The translations under genes and the position numbers were made by a program. This document shows positions 34,751 through 44,794 of a DNA stretch of 64,000 nucleotides, piece after piece. Source of the DNA: Desulfotruncus arcticus DSM 17038. Its GTDB lineage: Bacteria; Bacillota; Desulfotomaculia; Desulfotomaculales; Desulfallaceae. The stretch is from assembly GCF_900113335.1 (NCBI RefSeq), contig NZ_FOOX01000005.1, positions 186,001-250,000 on the forward strand. Direction: 5' to 3'. The notes beneath the pieces are model-generated. The model did no database searches. It was not told the DNA's origin and saw only the letters and a program-made list of their open reading frames with translations. Position 1 is the stretch's first letter; every line of letters begins with the position of its first letter.

Positions 34751-36151
34751 TTACAAAATATACCTGCTTAAATCCCTGTCTTTTACCACCATATCAAGTT
34801 TATTTGTGACATATTGCTCATCTATGGTAAATTCACTGCCTTTCATATCAGGAGCATTAAAAGATATTTCTTCAAAAAGCTTCTCCATAATAGTATGAAG
34901 CCTCCTGGCACCGATATTCTCCGTATGCTCATTAACAGTATAAGCTATTTCCGCAATTTTCTCAAGTGAGTTTTGTGAAAAATTGACCTCAAGGCCTTCT
35001 GTTCGCAATAATTCGATATATTGCCTAATTAAGGAATTTTTCGGTTCGACTAAAATTTGCAAGAAATCTTCTCTGGTCAGATTTGACAGTTCCACCCTGA
35101 TCGGAAAACGGCCTTGCAGTTCGGGAATCAAATCAGAGGGTTTTGACATGTGAAAGGCACCCGCGGCAATAAACAAAATATGATCAGTTCTAACAGGCCC
35201 GTATTTTGTCATAACCGTGGAACCTTCGACAATAGGTAAAATGTCTCTTTGAACGCCGCCCCGGGAAACATCCGGTCCGCCGCCCCCTTCCCGTACAGCA
35301 ATTTTATCAATTTCATCCAAAAAAATTATACCGTTATTTTCAGCCTGGTAAACTGCGCTGGTTATGACTTCTTCCATATCAATCAGTTTTTGGGCTTCCT
35401 GCTGAGTTAATATTCTGCGCGCTTCACTGACGGTAACTCTTCTGCGGTGTTTCTTTTTAGGAAATAAGTTTCCCATCATGTCACCAATATTAATACCCAT
35501 TTCCTCTACGCCGGATCCAGTAAAAACTTCCATAATGGGGGGTTTATTATCTTCAACTTCAATTTCAACAGTTTCTTTTTCCAATTCTCCTTTGGCCAAT
35601 TTTTCACGCAGTGTTTCCCTTTCAAACCTGATTCTGCTGGCCATCTGATCATATTGTTTTTCCTCAGTTTGTTCAGGCTGGCGCGCGCCACCAAACAGCA
35701 TTTCCAAAGGGTTGCGCATAGTTTTATCCTGACTGGGCAGAGGTGCGAGCAATTCAATAATCCGCTCTTCGGCCATCTTCCCGGCCTTTTCTTCCACCTG
35801 GGTCATTTTTTCCTGGCGCACCATCCGAATTGACGTTTCTAATAAATCTCTTACCATGGACTCAACGTCTCTGCCCACATAACCAACTTCAGTAAATTTT
35901 GTCGCTTCAATTTTAATAAAAGGTGCATTAACCAGTTTGGCCAACCGGCGGGCTATTTCTGTTTTACCAACACCGGTCGGCCCTATCATTAATATGTTCT
36001 TAGGTAAAACTTCATCAATTAAATCTTCAGGCAGCAAACTTCTTCTATATCTGTTGCGCAGGGCAATTGCAACCGCCCTCTTGGCATCATGCTGGCCAAC
36101 AATGTATTTATCGAGCTCATTTACAATTTCTTTTGGAGTTAATGAAACCAT
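34751..36151 (-). CDS. hslU: ATP-dependent protease ATPase subunit HslU (ClpY)
   Basis: HslU unfolds substrates and feeds them into HslV. The 466-aa AAA+ protein has the N-terminal [30 protein letters not shown], Walker [19 protein letters not shown], the I domain (about 110-240), Walker [13 protein letters not shown], the [10 protein letters not shown] sensor block and a C-terminus ending DLSRYIL, whose last residues dock into HslV. It directly follows hslV (16 bp) and is followed by codY. Confidence 0.97.
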   Translation of the reverse strand: MVSLTPKEIVNELDKYIVGQHDAKRAVAIALRNRYRRSLLPEDLIDEVLPKNILMIGPTGVGKTEIARRLAKLVNAPFIKIEATKFTEVGYVGRDVESMVRDLLETSIRMVRQEKMTQVEEKAGKMAEERIIELLAPLPSQDKTMRNPLEMLFGGARQPEQTEEKQYDQMASRIRFERETLREKLAKGELEKETVEIEVEDNKPPIMEVFTGSGVEEMGINIGDMMGNLFPKKKHRRRVTVSEARRILTQQEAQKLIDMEEVITSAVYQAENNGIIFLDEIDKIAVREGGGGPDVSRGGVQRDILPIVEGSTVMTKYGPVRTDHILFIAAGAFHMSKPSDLIPELQGRFPIRVELSNLTREDFLQILVEPKNSLIRQYIELLRTEGLEVNFSQNSLEKIAEIAYTVNEHTENIGARRLHTIMEKLFEEISFNAPDMKGSEFTIDEQYVTNKLDMVVKDRDLSRYIL

Positions 36152-36167
36152 CTACGCGCCCTCCCCG

Positions 36168-36698
36168 CTATAATTTTTCCACAGTTATTCTGTCGTTAGT
36201 ATATACACAAATATCTGCCGCTATGGCCAGCGCCTCTTGTACTATAGCATCTGCAGCCAAATCCGTCTTCTTGATCAGCGCCCTTGCTGCCGCCAGCGCA
36301 TAAGGCCCGCCCGACCCTATAGCCACTACACCATCGTCAGGTTCTATTACCTCACCATTGCCACTGACCACCAGCAGGCATTCCTTATCTGCCACAACAA
36401 GCAGTGCTTCAAGTCGCCGTAAAAATTTATCGGTGCGCCATTCCTTGGCTAATTCCACTGCAGCGCGCTTAAGATTACCCTGAAATGATTCAAGCTTGCC
36501 CTCAAATTTTTCAAACAGTGTAATAGCGTCAGCCACCGAACCGGCAAATCCAGCCAGCACCTTGCCTCCGTGCAGGCGCCGCAGTTTTCTGGCGTTATGC
36601 TTTAATATCGTATTTTGCCCAAAAGTAACCTGACCGTCACCGGCCATTGCCACCTCTTGCCGCCTTTTTACAGCCACTATGGTTGTCGCGTGAAACAT
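36168..36698 (-). CDS. hslV: ATP-dependent protease peptidase subunit HslV (ClpQ)
   Basis: HslV is the proteasome-like threonine peptidase that partners HslU in a double hexamer. In the 176 aa, a short propeptide MFHA precedes [23 protein letters not shown], so the catalytic Thr becomes N-terminal after processing. [21 protein letters not shown] and a conserved [15 protein letters not shown] follow. Full length. A C-type repeat lies in the spacer from xerC. Confidence 0.97.
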   Translation of the reverse strand: MFHATTIVAVKRRQEVAMAGDGQVTFGQNTILKHNARKLRRLHGGKVLAGFAGSVADAITLFEKFEGKLESFQGNLKRAAVELAKEWRTDKFLRRLEALLVVADKECLLVVSGNGEVIEPDDGVVAIGSGGPYALAAARALIKKTDLAADAIVQEALAIAADICVYTNDRITVEKL

Positions 36699-36730
36699 TC
36701 TCTCATATCCTTCCTAAGATTCATTATAAT

Positions 36731-36840
36731 AGTATTCAGAATTCAGAATACTACCAAAGAATAAGTTGTTTTCTATGCTTACACCTCGTTTTGGACGTAT
36801 CCTGACTCCTAACTTCTGCCTACTACCTACTGACTCCTGA
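36731..36840. repeat. Repeat, family C, copy 2
   Basis: GTATTCAGAATTCAGAATAC at one end is nearly palindromic, and the other end carries CCTGACTCCTAAC...CTACTGACTCCTGA, the same GACTCCT words as copy 1. It fills the xerC-hslV spacer. Confidence 0.6.
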
Positions 36841-36841
36841 G

Positions 36842-37750
36842 TTATGCCCGTGGATGACTTTTTTCATAAATTCGTCTAATCCGTTCTTTGCTTAAATGAG
36901 TATATATCTGCGTAGTGGATAGGCGTGCATGCCCGAGTAAGTCTTGGACCGCCCGCAAATCAGCCCCGTTATCCAACATGTGCGTTGCATATGAATGTCT
37001 AAATGCGTGGGGGTTTGTTTTTTTATTAAATTCCATACGTAATGAATAACGTTTCAGCAACCAGCGGACTCCACGATCGGTCAGGCGGCCGCCTTTATTG
37101 TTTAAAAACAAGGCGTCCGGACAAGCCGCGCTTTTGTTTAACAGAACAGGACGCGCCAGCTGAAGATATGCGTTTAAAGCATCAACAGCATAAGTGCCCA
37201 GCGGAACGATCCTTTCCCTGTTGCCTTTGCCTGTAACCCTTAATAACGCCTTTTTTACATCTACATCCCCGGTATTGGATCCAACCAGTTCACCAACCCG
37301 TATACCGGTACCGTATAGAGTTTCGAGCACAGCTAAATCCCGACATCCCAAAATTTGTTCTGTATTGGGAGATTCCACTAGTTTTTTTACTTCGTTTTCA
37401 GTTAAAAAACTGGGCAATTTTCTGTCCCGCTTTGGTATGCTGATTCTATGCAGCGGGTTGTCTTCAATAACACCTTCACGGCAGAGATACTTAAAAAAAG
37501 AGCGCCAGGCTGACATCCTTCTGGCTATGGTGGCAGCAGACATTTGTTTCTGCCGCATCAAGGCCAGGTAACTGCGAAACAGTATTGTATTTACGTCACC
37601 AGGCTGGATGGTATAATCATCCTTTTTTAGTGTACCCGAAAAAAAAGATAATCCTTCAAATAAATCATTTTGGTAGCTTTTTATGGTATGCCGGGAGGCA
37701 TTTTTTTCAGTTTGGAGGTAAATCAAAAAACCATCTATATAACTATACAT
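36842..37750 (-). CDS. xerC: Tyrosine recombinase XerC
   Basis: XerC-type recombinases resolve chromosome dimers at dif with a second recombinase (XerD). The 302 aa have the N-terminal SAM-like core-binding domain (about 5-90) and the catalytic domain with the tetrad: Arg in ETLYGTGIRVGELVG, Lys in RVTGKGNRERIVPLG, HxxR in NPHAFRHSYATHML, and the Tyr nucleophile in STTQIYTHLSKERI. The position topA-trmFO-xerC-hslVU-codY matches Bacillus, supporting XerC over a phage or integron enzyme. Confidence 0.94.
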   Translation of the reverse strand: MYSYIDGFLIYLQTEKNASRHTIKSYQNDLFEGLSFFSGTLKKDDYTIQPGDVNTILFRSYLALMRQKQMSAATIARRMSAWRSFFKYLCREGVIEDNPLHRISIPKRDRKLPSFLTENEVKKLVESPNTEQILGCRDLAVLETLYGTGIRVGELVGSNTGDVDVKKALLRVTGKGNRERIVPLGTYAVDALNAYLQLARPVLLNKSAACPDALFLNNKGGRLTDRGVRWLLKRYSLRMEFNKKTNPHAFRHSYATHMLDNGADLRAVQDLLGHARLSTTQIYTHLSKERIRRIYEKSHPRA

Positions 37751-37762
37751 AACAACCTACCC

Positions 37763-39094
37763 TTAATTAAAGCATTCCGAAGCTGCTTTCCATTGTTCAA
37801 GTTTCTCCAGCGCCCTGGCGGCGTAGGCAGCATAACGATTTTTTTTATCCTTAATCCTGACATCCATGGGTGGAAATAAACCAAACGTTACATTCATAGG
37901 TTGAAAATTGCCCGGATCTGCTGAAGTTATGTAATGAGCCAGCGCTCCGTGAGCGGTTTCGAGTGGCAGTGTCTCCGTCTTCATGCCATTGGTCATCAAG
38001 TATGCGTTTAGTCCGGCTGTAAGGCCTGAAGCCGCTGATTCAACGTAACCCTCGACACCGGTAATCTGCCCCGCAAAAAATAATTGTAAATTTTCCCTGG
38101 TTTGATAGGTAGGGAATAATAATTTTGGTGAATTAACATATGTATTACGGTGCATAACTCCGTAACGAACGAATTCAGCCTGTTCCAGGCCAGATATCAT
38201 CCTGAATACTCTTTTTTGCTCGCTCCATTTCAAGTGGGTTTGAAATCCCACTATATTGAGCAAAGATCCGGCGGCATTGTCTTTGCGAAGCTGGACCACC
38301 GCGTGGGGACGTTTTCCTGTACCTGGATCAACCAGTCCAACCGGTTTCATTGGACCATACCTCATGGTGTCTTGCCCGCGCCTGGCTAGAATTTCAATAG
38401 GCAAGCATCCTTCAAAATTTTTTTCGTTCTCAAATTCTTTGCGTGGAGCACGTTCAGCTGCCGCCAGCTCTTGCCAGAATTTTTCATACTCTTGTTCATT
38501 CATCGGACAATTGAGATAATCTTCTCCACCCTTGCCGTAGCGTGAAGACCAAAAGGCCTTGTCCATATCAATTGACTCCAGAGTAACTATGGGTGCCACC
38601 GCATCATAAAAATAGAAATAATCATGCCCGGTAAATTCCCTGATTTTTTTAGACAGCTCCGGTGAAGTAAGCGGTCCGGAGGCCACAATAACAATCCCGC
38701 TGTCATAATCTAATTGTAAACATTCTTCTCTCTTAATCTCCACAAGCGGGTGTTCTTCAAGTATTTGTGTAATGCAAGCGGCAAACTGCGCCCTGTCCAC
38801 AGCCAGGGCGCCACCGGCAGGCACACTGTGTTTATCAGCGCAATGCATGATGATGGAATCAAGCCGGCGCATTTCTTCTTTCAGCAAGCCTACAGCATTT
38901 TCCAACGCCTGCGCACGTAGTGAATTACTGCATACAAGTTCAGCAAATAAGCCGGTATGATGGGCTGGAGTGCACTTTTCCGGCCTCATTTCAAAAAGCT
39001 TGACCGGAACCCCTCTTCTGGCAACCTGCCAGGCGGCTTCCGCCCCGGCCAGTCCGGCGCCTATTATTGTTACTGGTTTAGACAATAGACACAA
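37763..39094 (-). CDS. trmFO: Methylenetetrahydrofolate-tRNA-(uracil-5-)-methyltransferase TrmFO
   Basis: TrmFO is a folate/FAD-dependent enzyme making ribothymidine 54 in tRNA T-loops. The 443 aa start with the FAD motif [31 protein letters not shown], followed by [15 protein letters not shown] (with the catalytic-region Cys), VLNPGTGKRP-like [18 protein letters not shown], and [25 protein letters not shown], all conserved. Twelve bases separate it from xerC and six from topA. No anomalies. Confidence 0.96.
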   Translation of the reverse strand: MCLLSKPVTIIGAGLAGAEAAWQVARRGVPVKLFEMRPEKCTPAHHTGLFAELVCSNSLRAQALENAVGLLKEEMRRLDSIIMHCADKHSVPAGGALAVDRAQFAACITQILEEHPLVEIKREECLQLDYDSGIVIVASGPLTSPELSKKIREFTGHDYFYFYDAVAPIVTLESIDMDKAFWSSRYGKGGEDYLNCPMNEQEYEKFWQELAAAERAPRKEFENEKNFEGCLPIEILARRGQDTMRYGPMKPVGLVDPGTGKRPHAVVQLRKDNAAGSLLNIVGFQTHLKWSEQKRVFRMISGLEQAEFVRYGVMHRNTYVNSPKLLFPTYQTRENLQLFFAGQITGVEGYVESAASGLTAGLNAYLMTNGMKTETLPLETAHGALAHYITSADPGNFQPMNVTFGLFPPMDVRIKDKKNRYAAYAARALEKLEQWKAASECFN

Positions 39095-39100
39095 CTCCTG

Positions 39101-41248
39101 TTAGTGAACACTAATGCTGGTTTCATTGCTGTTTACGGTTTGCTTCTCCATTTGAACGTCATTTATCTCATTTTTACATTCCTTGTTGCTGCAGCGATAT
39201 ACGATTTTACCTTTGTTTTCTTTCTTTACCATCAGGCTTCCGCAATTAGGACACTTTTCGTTTGTGGGCTGGTCCCAGACAACAAAATCACAATCGGGGT
39301 AATTGCTGCACCCGTAAAACTTTCTACCCTTTTTGCTTCTGCGCAATACCAATTCACCAGCACATTTCGGACAGGAAACTCCTGTCGGTTCAAGAAGCGG
39401 CTTTGTGTTTCTACATTCCGGAAACCCTGGACAGGCCAGAAATTTACCAAATCTACCCATTTTAATTACCAGGTTGCGCCCGCATTGCTCGCAAATTTCG
39501 TCCGTTACCTCGTCTTCCACTTGAATATGCTCAATTTCCTTTTCGGCTATGGTTAAGGTTTCCTTGAATGGATAATAAAAATCTTCAAGCACCTTGGCCC
39601 AGTCTATATCCCCCTCTTCCACATCGTCAAGCTTTCTTTCCAGGTCTGCGGTGAATTCCACGTCAATAATGTTTGGAAAATATTGTTTTAATAATTCTAC
39701 AACTACCTGCCCCAATTCCGTTGGATAAAAGTTTTTCTTCTCTCTAATCACATAACCACGCTTGATAATCGTGTCTACAATGGGAGCGTAAGTGCTGGGA
39801 CGGCCAATTCCCTTTTCCTCAAGGGTTCTGATTAATGTTGCATCGGTATACCGCGGTGGCGGTTGTGTAAAATGCTGTTTGGGAACCAGAGATACAACCT
39901 TAACTTTTTCTCCTTCCTTCAGCTCCGGCAGCAAATTATCATCAAGTGAGGCATTGTCAGGGTTATCATCTCCCTCATCCCGCCCCTCAATATATACCTG
40001 CATAAAACCCGGGAATTTAATGATCGAGCCCGTGGCCCTGAAGAGGTAGCTTCCCGCCTCTATGTCAATACTGGTAGTATCAATAAGAGCAGGACTCATC
40101 TGGCTGGCAACAAATCTCAGCCAGATCAGTTTGTATAATTTATACTGGTCTCTGGTCAAGAAATCTTTTATGCTGTCCGGTTCCCTGCCAACGGCAGTTG
40201 GGCGAATAGCTTCGTGGGCGTCCTGGGCGCGCCCTTTTGGCGCAACTCTTCGAACTACCTCAGGGATGTATTCCTTACCGTATTTTTCCTCTATATATTC
40301 CCTGCTTTCTTGTTCAGCTGTCTCCGAAATTCTTGTTGAGTCAGTACGGATATAGGTTACCAAACCCACCGGACCTTCTTTGCCCAGGTCCAAACCTTCA
40401 TACAGCTGCTGCGCCACCATCATGGTCTTACGTGCTGTAAAATTAAGCTTTCTATATGCTTCCTGCTGCATGCTGCTCGTGGTAAACGGAGGGGCCGGTT
40501 GTCTTTTTTTCTCCTTTTTATTAACGCTGGAAACCTGGTAAGCTGCGCCCTGCAGGTCGCTGATGATTTTTTTTACGGTCTTTTCATCCGGAATATGGGC
40601 TTTTTCCCCGTTAATCCTATGCAGTTTGGCTTCAAAATGACTCCCCTTGCCTCGGAGCAGCTTTGCCAGCAGTGACCAGTACTCTTCAGAAACAAAGGAC
40701 TGGATTTCTTCCTCGCGATCAGAAATTAAACGCATGGCCACAGACTGTACCCGGCCCGCGCTTAATCCTTTTTTAACTTTTCGCCATAACAGCGGGCTTA
40801 AGTTATAACCCACCAGCCTGTCTAAAATGCGTCTGGCCTGCTGCGCCTCAACTCTTTGCAGGTCTATGGGACGTGGTTGTTTTACAGCTTTTTGCACCGC
40901 CTGTTTGGTGATTTCATTAAATTCAATCCGGCATGGTGATTTCTCATCAATAGCCAGTACATTAGCCAAGTGCCAGGCTATAGCTTCTCCTTCCCGGTCA
41001 GGGTCGGACGCCAGTAAAATTTTATCTGCTTTTTTAGTAGCAGCTTTTAATTCTTTAATAATGTCGCCCTTGCCACGAATTGTAATGTACTTAGGCTTAA
41101 ATGATTCCTGAACATCCACGCCGAACTGGCTTTTGGGCAAATCTCTTACGTGTCCCATCGAGGCCTTTACAATAAATCTTCTACCTAGAAACTTTCCCAA
41201 ACTTTTGGCTTTGGCCGGTGATTCAACTATTACCAGGGTATTAGCCAC
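39101..41248 (-). CDS. topA: DNA topoisomerase I
   Basis: TopA relaxes negative supercoils by a type IA mechanism. The 715 aa include the TOPRIM domain (NTLVIVESPAKAKSLGKFLG ... LASDPDREGEAIAWHLAN), the active-site Tyr in GLVTYIRTDSTRIS, and the cap domains. The C-terminus has three zinc ribbons: CEQCGRNLVIKMGRFGKFLACPGFPEC, CPKCAGELVLRRSKKGRKFYGCSNYPDC and CPNCGSLMVKKENKGKIVYRCSNKEC. Full length, ATG start. It is preceded by a C repeat and dprA. Confidence 0.97.
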   Translation of the reverse strand: MANTLVIVESPAKAKSLGKFLGRRFIVKASMGHVRDLPKSQFGVDVQESFKPKYITIRGKGDIIKELKAATKKADKILLASDPDREGEAIAWHLANVLAIDEKSPCRIEFNEITKQAVQKAVKQPRPIDLQRVEAQQARRILDRLVGYNLSPLLWRKVKKGLSAGRVQSVAMRLISDREEEIQSFVSEEYWSLLAKLLRGKGSHFEAKLHRINGEKAHIPDEKTVKKIISDLQGAAYQVSSVNKKEKKRQPAPPFTTSSMQQEAYRKLNFTARKTMMVAQQLYEGLDLGKEGPVGLVTYIRTDSTRISETAEQESREYIEEKYGKEYIPEVVRRVAPKGRAQDAHEAIRPTAVGREPDSIKDFLTRDQYKLYKLIWLRFVASQMSPALIDTTSIDIEAGSYLFRATGSIIKFPGFMQVYIEGRDEGDDNPDNASLDDNLLPELKEGEKVKVVSLVPKQHFTQPPPRYTDATLIRTLEEKGIGRPSTYAPIVDTIIKRGYVIREKKNFYPTELGQVVVELLKQYFPNIIDVEFTADLERKLDDVEEGDIDWAKVLEDFYYPFKETLTIAEKEIEHIQVEDEVTDEICEQCGRNLVIKMGRFGKFLACPGFPECRNTKPLLEPTGVSCPKCAGELVLRRSKKGRKFYGCSNYPDCDFVVWDQPTNEKCPNCGSLMVKKENKGKIVYRCSNKECKNEINDVQMEKQTVNSNETSISVH

Positions 41249-41314
41249 GCTTTTTCACCTCTACTGTACGGAGCTTGCCGTTTTCTTTTATTTATATGCA
41301 TGTATGTAACTACT

Positions 41315-41392
41315 TAGGAGTCAGGAGTCAGCATGAGAGAACCGTCCCTGGACATGCTAATTTTGACTTCCGACTGCTGATACCTGATCATC
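41315..41392. repeat. Repeat, family C, copy 3
   Basis: TTAGGAGTCAGGAGTCAGCATG at one end, and CTTCCGACTGCTGATACCTGA at the other, with GACATGCTAATTTTGAC between; GCATG...CATGC are inverted. It is more diverged than copy 1 and overlaps the last bases of dprA. Confidence 0.55.
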
Positions 41393-42485
41393 AACCGGTA
41401 CGATAATAAAGCTTGCCCGGCATTTGCTTCACACAACCTTTAATTTCTAAAAACATTAAACCCGTCATAACTTCGCCCGGGGGCAAACCCGATTTTTGAA
41501 CCAGAATCTCCAAAGAAACCGGTTCATATTCAATTAAACTAAAAATTTTTTTCTCGTTTACGGAAAGCGACAAATTTTGTTCACCCCTACCGGCATCAGG
41601 AGCAAAGATTAATCCTAATCCCAGTCCCTCCAGAATATCGCTCGTACTGGTAACAGGAACCGCACCCTGCTTAATTAAGTTATTAGGGCCTTGACTTAAT
41701 TTATTGGTAATATTTCCTGGAACAGCCATAACCTCGCGCCCTTGGTCAAGGGCCACATGGGCGGTGATCAAAGCACCGCTTCTTTCAGCGGCCTCCACAA
41801 CAACCACGGCTTTGCTAAGACCACTAATTACCCGGTTGCGTACGGGAAAGTGCCATGCTTCCGGTGGCGAGCCCGGCGGAAATTCACTGACCACGGCGCC
41901 GCCGTTATCAATTATACCATACATTAATTTTTCATTTTCCCTTGGATAAACAACATCTATACCACAGCCCAGTACGGCTATGGTGACTCCACTCGCGGAA
42001 ATCGCACCACGGTGGGCCGCTGTATCTACTCCCCTGGCCATACCGCTTATTACTTTAATTTCCGCTTCGGCCAGTTCCCTGGCTAATTTTTCAGCGACGT
42101 TCAAGCCGTAACCGGTAGCCTTTCTGGAACCTACCAGAGCGACAGAGACTCCGGTCAGCAGTCTTGCATCTCCACGCATGTATAGAGCTGGCGGGGGATC
42201 AAATATATTTTTCAACTGTTCCGGATACCGGCAGTCATTAAACAATAAGACGCTGAATCTATTATCCATCAACCAGGATGCCACTTCCGACAAATCAGTT
42301 CGCTGCCGGCGCAGGAGCAGATTTGATACGTCGCGGCGGTGCAACCCCTTTAGGAACAAAAAATCCTTTTCAGCAGCAAACCAGGCTTCCTCAGGGCTTG
42401 CAAAATAATTAATTATTTCCCAAAACCGTTGCGACTGGCCGGCTAAAATATAATGCCAGGCAAGCCAAAATACTCTCTCATCCAT
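41391..42485 (-). CDS. dprA: DNA-processing protein DprA
   Basis: DprA loads RecA on incoming single-stranded DNA during transformation, and is widely kept also in non-competent bacteria. The 364 aa contain an N-terminal SAM-like domain, the Rossmann-like core with VALVGSRKATGYGLNVAEKLA, VISGMARGVDTAAHRGAI, VLGCGIDVVYPRENEKL, ISEFPPG-like VSEFPPGSPPEAWHFPVRNRVISGLS and a VVVEAAERSGALITA block, plus a C-terminal winged-helix (about 300-360). It precedes topA, as in Bacillus. Confidence 0.96.
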   Translation of the reverse strand: MDERVFWLAWHYILAGQSQRFWEIINYFASPEEAWFAAEKDFLFLKGLHRRDVSNLLLRRQRTDLSEVASWLMDNRFSVLLFNDCRYPEQLKNIFDPPPALYMRGDARLLTGVSVALVGSRKATGYGLNVAEKLARELAEAEIKVISGMARGVDTAAHRGAISASGVTIAVLGCGIDVVYPRENEKLMYGIIDNGGAVVSEFPPGSPPEAWHFPVRNRVISGLSKAVVVVEAAERSGALITAHVALDQGREVMAVPGNITNKLSQGPNNLIKQGAVPVTSTSDILEGLGLGLIFAPDAGRGEQNLSLSVNEKKIFSLIEYEPVSLEILVQKSGLPPGEVMTGLMFLEIKGCVKQMPGKLYYRTG

Positions 42486-42569
42486 TTAATTCACCAATCC
42501 GGCAAGTTTAGCAATATGGTTTGGTTCAATAAAAATAAATAATTTCCTGCTTGTTCCAACTAAATTGAT

Positions 42570-43535
42570 TTAACTTAGAGGCAAATCGAGATGATACATT
42601 TTTGTGTTCCCTGTCGCAGGCGCAGAAGGGCCAAGGTTTAACAACTCATCAATGTTTTGCTTTTCCTGAAAAAATATTTTGGTTAATTCTTCACTTATAA
42701 CCACCCTTGACCTGGCGTTTAACAAACTAAACCCGCCTGCTGCAATCTTCATCTGCTCCACTTCCTCCCATGAAACAGGCATGGAAACGGGTGCACCGGG
42801 CAGCGGTCTTAAACTATAAGGGAAAGCCATTGTTTTTCCTCTGCCGTTTTGCAGGTAATCCAGATAAACCTTACCGGTGCGTTTTGATTTTGCTCTTTCA
42901 ATAGTAACCCCGTTCGGGTAAGTGTTAACAATAATCTCAGCCAGGCATTTGACAGCTTTGGTAATATCTTCAAAAGTATACCCGCTGCTCAGCGGTATAA
43001 AAATGTGCAGTCCCGCAGAACCGGAGGTTTTGGGAAAACCTTTAATCCCAAATGCGTCCAGTGCTTCACGAATAATCCGGGCTACTTTAAGGACATCTCT
43101 AAAGGAAGCCCCTTCGGCCGGGTCAAGGTCTATAACTGCAAGATCCGGAGAATCTATGTTTTCCACTCTGCTTAACCAGCCGTGGATTTCCAGGCAGCCC
43201 TGGTTGGCCATCCAAATTAACGTAGCGGTATTATTGCAAACAAGATAATTGATTACCTTATGGCTGTGTTTAATGGGAAAAGTTTCCACCCATTCCGGCG
43301 CATAGGAAGGGCATTCCTTCTGATAAAAAAAATCCCCTTCGATACCATGTGGATATCTTTTCAGCACCAGTGGACGGTTTCTGATAATCGGCAATATAAA
43401 CGGCGCCATATCAAAGTAGTATTTGATTAACCGGGCCTTGGTAATTTGTTCGTCCGGCCAGAAAACCTTGTCCAAATTTGATAATTTTAAAACATGGCCA
43501 TCTATTTCTACCATCTCGCTTATTTCGGTGCCCAA
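42570..43535 (-). CDS. ligD: LigD-type polymerase/primase for end joining
   Basis: An archaeo-eukaryotic-primase-type polymerase that fills gaps and adds ribonucleotides during bacterial non-homologous end joining. The 321 aa match the LigD polymerase domain: KLSNLDKVFWPDEQITKARLIKYYFDMAPFILP, RPLVLKRYPHGIEGDFFYQKE, the catalytic acid pair in VIDLDPAEGASF (about D136 and D138), FPKTSGSAGLHIFIPL and KRTGKVYLDYLQNGRGKTMAFPYSLRP. TTG start (43533-43535) with GGAGG eight bases upstream. The ligase domain is a separate gene; an A repeat lies between the two. Confidence 0.93.
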   Translation of the reverse strand: MGTEISEMVEIDGHVLKLSNLDKVFWPDEQITKARLIKYYFDMAPFILPIIRNRPLVLKRYPHGIEGDFFYQKECPSYAPEWVETFPIKHSHKVINYLVCNNTATLIWMANQGCLEIHGWLSRVENIDSPDLAVIDLDPAEGASFRDVLKVARIIREALDAFGIKGFPKTSGSAGLHIFIPLSSGYTFEDITKAVKCLAEIIVNTYPNGVTIERAKSKRTGKVYLDYLQNGRGKTMAFPYSLRPLPGAPVSMPVSWEEVEQMKIAAGGFSLLNARSRVVISEELTKIFFQEKQNIDELLNLGPSAPATGNTKMYHLDLPLS

Positions 43536-43558
43536 TTGGCAACCCTCCTTCTGATCAA

Positions 43559-43805
43559 TTTTTACGTTACTTGTAACTGGCGCTCCGGTGGTGTCCTCCG
43601 CGCGCTGCGCAATTTTCCTTATAGCTCATTTCTATTACTTGTGCATAACGCTTGCGTCAGACAGTCCGACGCCACTTTACGCCCTTTAAGGGTCAAGTTT
43701 TTGGGATTTGACGGGCTGCTGACCGCATCCAGTGCTCCGCTTACTCCGGGAAGCCACCGGATCACCTTGCCTACGGTATCTATTTCACATTCTGTTATCA
43801 GTGGC
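43559..43805 (+). repeat. Dispersed intergenic repeat, family A, copy 3
   Basis: Beginning TTTACGTTACTTGTAACTGG and ending about CTGTTATCAGTG, it fills the 289-bp gap between the ligase and polymerase genes of the end-joining set. It is in the same orientation as copy 2, and closest to copies 1 and 2 in CACCGGATCACCTTGCC, TACGGTATCTATTTC and GCGCTGCGCAATTTTCC. Confidence 0.88.
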
Positions 43806-43824
43806 GTTTTAGCGGCATGATGGT

Positions 43825-44781
43825 CTATTCGTTTTTTAAAGGTGTGCAATCAGTAGGGTCTTTATCCGTACGCAACCACTTGTAAACAGGATGACGAAGG
43901 TATCCTTCTCTGGTCAGGGTCAGATATTCTACCTGGCAGACAAGTTCGGGTCTAGTCCAGTACACGGACCGCGCGGGTATGTCAGCACCTGTCAGCCACG
44001 GCCTGTCCGTCTTTAAAGGCTGCATTTTTTCCAGTAAACTACGCTCCTCGACCTTGCTGAAGCCTGTTCCCACCATGCCCTGATAAATAAAGCTTTTTCC
44101 GTTCCACGCTCCCAGAACCAGAGCACCCAGGATGCGGCTGCCGTTGCCTGCCCGGCAGCCACAGATAACCAGGTCTGCTTCTAATGTATGACGGATCTTT
44201 TTCCATAAGGGTGAGCGGTTCCCCGGCAGGTACCTGCCGTTAATCTGTTTGGCCATTATACCTTCCAGGCCTTGTTGCACACAGGCATGATAAAAATCCA
44301 CGCCATCTTCCGTAATAGTTTCGGAAACGACAACCTTGCCCGGGGATTTGATTACTGTTTCCAACACCTCCCGGCGCTTATGCAGCGGAAGATCAAGCAG
44401 GGACTTGCCTTGATGATATAAAATATCAAAAGTCATAAACAAGGCTGGAAGTTTTAACACAGCTTGGCTAATTTGAAGTCTATCCTTTAATCCTGCCCTG
44501 GACTGCAACGCATCAAAAGACGGCTTGCCACCGGCCATCACAATGATTTCTCCGTCCAGCACCAGGGGCAGGTCACTCAGCATAGCGTGCATATCAGCCA
44601 AGTCGGGAAATGCACCGGTCAGGTCTTTTTGATTACGTGACAGCAAGCGTGTTATCCCTTTTTCCAGGTAAGCCAGGCATCGATATCCGTCCCACTTAAC
44701 TTCAAAGATATAGTCCGGGTGGTCAAATGGTTTTGCCCTAACGGCGAGCATAGGCTTTAGCAACGGCAACTGCAACTGCAT
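43825..44781 (-). CDS. ATP-dependent DNA ligase (LigD ligase domain type)
   Basis: The ligase of the end-joining system. The 318 aa contain the adenylation motif with Lys29 in FEVKWDGYRCLA (motif I), LDGEIIVMAGGKPSF (motif III/IIIa region), FDILYHQG, EGIMAKQINGRYLPGNRSPLWKKIRH (motifs IV/V) and an OB-fold C-terminal domain with GALVLGAWNGKSFIYQGMVGTGFS and WTRPELVCQVEYLTLTREG. ATG 44779-44781. It follows ku by 13 bp; the polymerase gene comes next after the A3 repeat. Stand-alone domains like these together replace the fused LigD of other bacteria. Confidence 0.94.
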   Translation of the reverse strand: MQLQLPLLKPMLAVRAKPFDHPDYIFEVKWDGYRCLAYLEKGITRLLSRNQKDLTGAFPDLADMHAMLSDLPLVLDGEIIVMAGGKPSFDALQSRAGLKDRLQISQAVLKLPALFMTFDILYHQGKSLLDLPLHKRREVLETVIKSPGKVVVSETITEDGVDFYHACVQQGLEGIMAKQINGRYLPGNRSPLWKKIRHTLEADLVICGCRAGNGSRILGALVLGAWNGKSFIYQGMVGTGFSKVEERSLLEKMQPLKTDRPWLTGADIPARSVYWTRPELVCQVEYLTLTREGYLRHPVYKWLRTDKDPTDCTPLKNE

Positions 44782-44794
44782 ATCAACACCTGCT

